64,000 bases of DNA, taken from contig NC_018012.1 in the NCBI RefSeq assembly GCF_000227745.2, positions 1,521,478 through 1,585,477 of the forward strand, given 5' to 3'. Positions 62,798 to 64,000 of the stretch are shown here, in pieces. A model generated the notes under the pieces. That model did not search any database, had not been told where the DNA came from, and saw only the letters and a list, made by a program, of their open reading frames with translations. Positions within the stretch are counted from its first letter, which is position 1; the number at the start of each line of letters is the position of its first letter. A program made the translations under genes and the position numbers. This stretch comes from Thiocystis violascens DSM 198 (GTDB lineage Bacteria; Pseudomonadota; Gammaproteobacteria; Chromatiales; Chromatiaceae).

Positions 62798-63084
62798 CAG
62801 CGCAACACACGCACGCGCGGTATCCTCAAGTCCATGGCCACGCGCGAGCGCTTTCTGCGCGACCCCGCTCACCGCATCGTCTTTCACTTCACCCCAAAGC
62901 ACGCCTCCTGGCTCAACCAGATTTAGATGTGGTTCTCTATCCTCGCGCGCAAAGTCATCCGCCGCGGCAACTTAAGTTTCCTCGATGACCTGCGCCGCAA
63001 GCTCGGCACCTCCATCAAGGCCTTCAACGAAACCATGGCAAAATCGTTTCGCTGGACATATCAAGGCAAGCCGCTCGCGGCCTA
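62798..63084 (+). pseudogene. IS630-family transposase remnant (C-terminal part)
   Basis: The frame reads [20 protein letters not shown] then [13 protein letters not shown], a TAG stop, and MWFSILARKVIRRGNLSFLD up to the stop at 63082-63084. In IS630 transposases a Glu (the last catalytic acid) stands at the stop position (LNQIEMWFS), so GAG became TAG. The N-terminal two thirds are missing. It is a dead fragment. Confidence 0.78.
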
Positions 63085-63153
63085 GCTCACCCAATGGTCT
63101 CGTTATATTCACAGCGCTGCACTAGCTTCCCGTAGCCTCGCTGGTCCGTGACG

Positions 63154-63724
63154 TTAGTCGCCTCTACCGAATATTTTTCGCGGCTTTGGCTTGTCTGCGC
63201 ATACGCCGTCTTCGTCCAGCTCATAAAAATAGGCATAAGCGTCGTCGACTCTCCCTCCAGTACGAAGCAGCTCGAGTAAACAGAATCCCCTCTTTCCTTG
63301 ACCCGGCAATATTCGCGCGGTCGGCGCCTGGAGCAGCCACAAAGGTCGCCTCGAAAAAGGCTCCTCAAGCAACGGGGAAATCTTGAACCTGTGGTAATGG
63401 CCAAACAACCACAAGCGGATTCCGTGCATCGCAAAAAATTGCCGCCCCGCTGTCGTCCAATTATCCGTCTGAACATCCGCGATGTTTCCCAACTGGGCTC
63501 CATGATGCGAGACAGCAATAGAGAATAACCCATCCGGGTCGTCGTCGACGCCCAAACTCCTGGTAATCTCACCCAACGCATCTTCGTCGAATGTCGCTCT
63601 CGACGGCTGCGCAGCCGTGAGGGCCGAAACGGTGCTCAGCGCGAAGAACCGAATTCCGCAGTGCTGAAAACGCCGATCAACCCAACTCAGACTCTTGCTC
63701 GACTGCCAATCGCGCGCTCCGGTA
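63154..63724 (-). pseudogene. Metallophosphoesterase gene, 5' truncated
   Basis: The minus-strand frame, open from about 63724, reads ARDWQSSKSLSWVDRRFQHC and continues to the stop at 63154. The C-terminal metal-binding motifs of calcineurin-like phosphoesterases are visible: FSIAVSHHGAQ and WLFGHYHRFKIS. The N-terminal DxH ... GD ... GNHE motifs are missing because the gene is cut by the IS630 left end at about 63725. A shorter translation from the ATG at 63576 could be made but would lack the active site. Confidence 0.62.
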
Positions 63725-63884
63725 AGAGGGTGTAGACAAAAATAATTGAGCTGCTATTTGTATACCAGTCTACAACTGAGCTGGTGTGCGCTGATGTCGA
63801 AAGCTGGTCGTCCCCCAAGATTCACGAGGCGGAGCAAGCGGTATTGCGTCAAATTGTCACGGATCGCCCGACCTCCACGCTGTC
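63725..63884 (+). repeat. First copy of duplicated IS630 left end
   Basis: This 160-bp unit contains an IS630-type left end (GTAGAC ... GTCTAC inverted pair, 63732-63773 region) and the transposase start. The next unit repeats the first 115 bases almost exactly from 63885 to the window edge. The copies differ by one C in a poly-C run. Confidence 0.85.
63794..63884 (+). pseudogene. IS630 transposase start, frameshifted and cut off
   Basis: ATG at 63794 begins MSKAGRPP. Here the run has five C, so the frame shifts and differs from the second copy (six C), which reads KIHEAEQA. Ignoring the missing base, the unit would continue LRQIVTDRPTSTL before it is cut by the second copy. Confidence 0.7.
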
Positions 63885-64000
63885 AGAGGGTGTAGACAAA
63901 AATAATTGAGCTGCTATTTGTATACCAGTCTACAACTGAGCTGGTGTGCGCTGATGTCGAAAGCTGGTCGTCCCCCCAAGATTCACGAGGCGGAGCAAGC
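63885..64000 (+). mobile_element. IS630-type element, left end, partial
   Basis: The second copy of the left end with its inverted pair and transposase start. The element continues beyond the window, so its right end and its completeness cannot be judged. Confidence 0.75.
63954..64000 (+). CDS. IS630-family transposase, partial
   Basis: The ATG at 63954 starts MSKAGRPPKIHEAEQA, which, with the continuation seen in the first copy (LRQIVTDRPTSTL), matches the helix-turn-helix start of IS630 transposases. Only 15 codons are inside the window. Confidence 0.68.
   Translation, partial: MSKAGRPPKIHEAEQ

Overview
The window looks like the chromosome of a GC-rich gammaproteobacterium. A purple sulfur bacterium of the Chromatiaceae is my best guess. 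The reasons are the high GC content, a compact cysJIH operon for assimilatory sulfite reduction, a DUF3611 membrane protein, TamA/TamB, and many insertion sequences next to remains of conjugative elements. No rRNA, photosynthesis or other marker gene is present to settle the taxonomy.

Layout. 1-11 kb is mostly chromosomal: a divergent lipoprotein gene, an RND efflux pair, a PLDc_N/SHOCT protein, an AI-2E family transporter, TerB, the glutamate carrier GltS, an orphan Anbu proteasome-like protease and glutaminase. 10.4-15.8 kb is the sulfur block: a CysB-like regulator divergent from cysJ-cysI-cysH. 15.9-28 kb holds a TTC38-like protein, a covalent-FAD oxidoreductase, DUF3611, tamA-tamB, and a SufS-SufE fusion gene. 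From about 28.7 to 40.5 kb the sequence becomes mosaic: a MerR regulator with a free-standing copy of its own C-terminal domain, an SDR remnant, a cleanly delimited ISAs1 element, an AT-rich three-gene island (membrane protein remnant, DUF4365 nuclease-like protein, 372-aa partner), an hsp20 gene under a CIRCE element, remains of an integrated element (DUF3987 pseudogene, AlpA-like gene, 3' end of a tRNA-Pro), and a VapBC pair.

42.7-48.9 kb is a minus-strand run that reads as one signalling and uptake unit: response regulator, Hpt protein, periplasmic substrate-binding protein, hybrid histidine kinase and TonB-dependent receptor. A phytochelatin-synthase-like peptidase gene lies divergently, across an intergenic region that holds two 15-bp dyads exactly 40 bp apart. 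49.8-62.4 kb is a piece of a conjugative element with AcaB-like, DUF2857, TraF, TraH and TraG genes. TraG carries a lysozyme-like C-terminal domain. Two of the element's genes were interrupted by insertion sequences whose ends and target duplications can be read directly, so the original genes can be rebuilt: an IS4-type element in a lytic transglycosylase gene and an IS701-type element in the DUF2857 gene. The right end (62.8-64 kb) holds IS630 debris, a 5'-truncated metallophosphoesterase gene and a tandem duplication of an IS630 left end.

The best candidates for undescribed biology are the DUF4365 two-gene module (31.8-33.5 kb), the substrate-binding-protein phosphorelay tied to a TonB receptor (42.7-48.9 kb), the MerR regulator with its detached effector domain (28.7-29.5 kb), and the TraG-lysozyme fusion with an A9 tract just before the enzyme domain.
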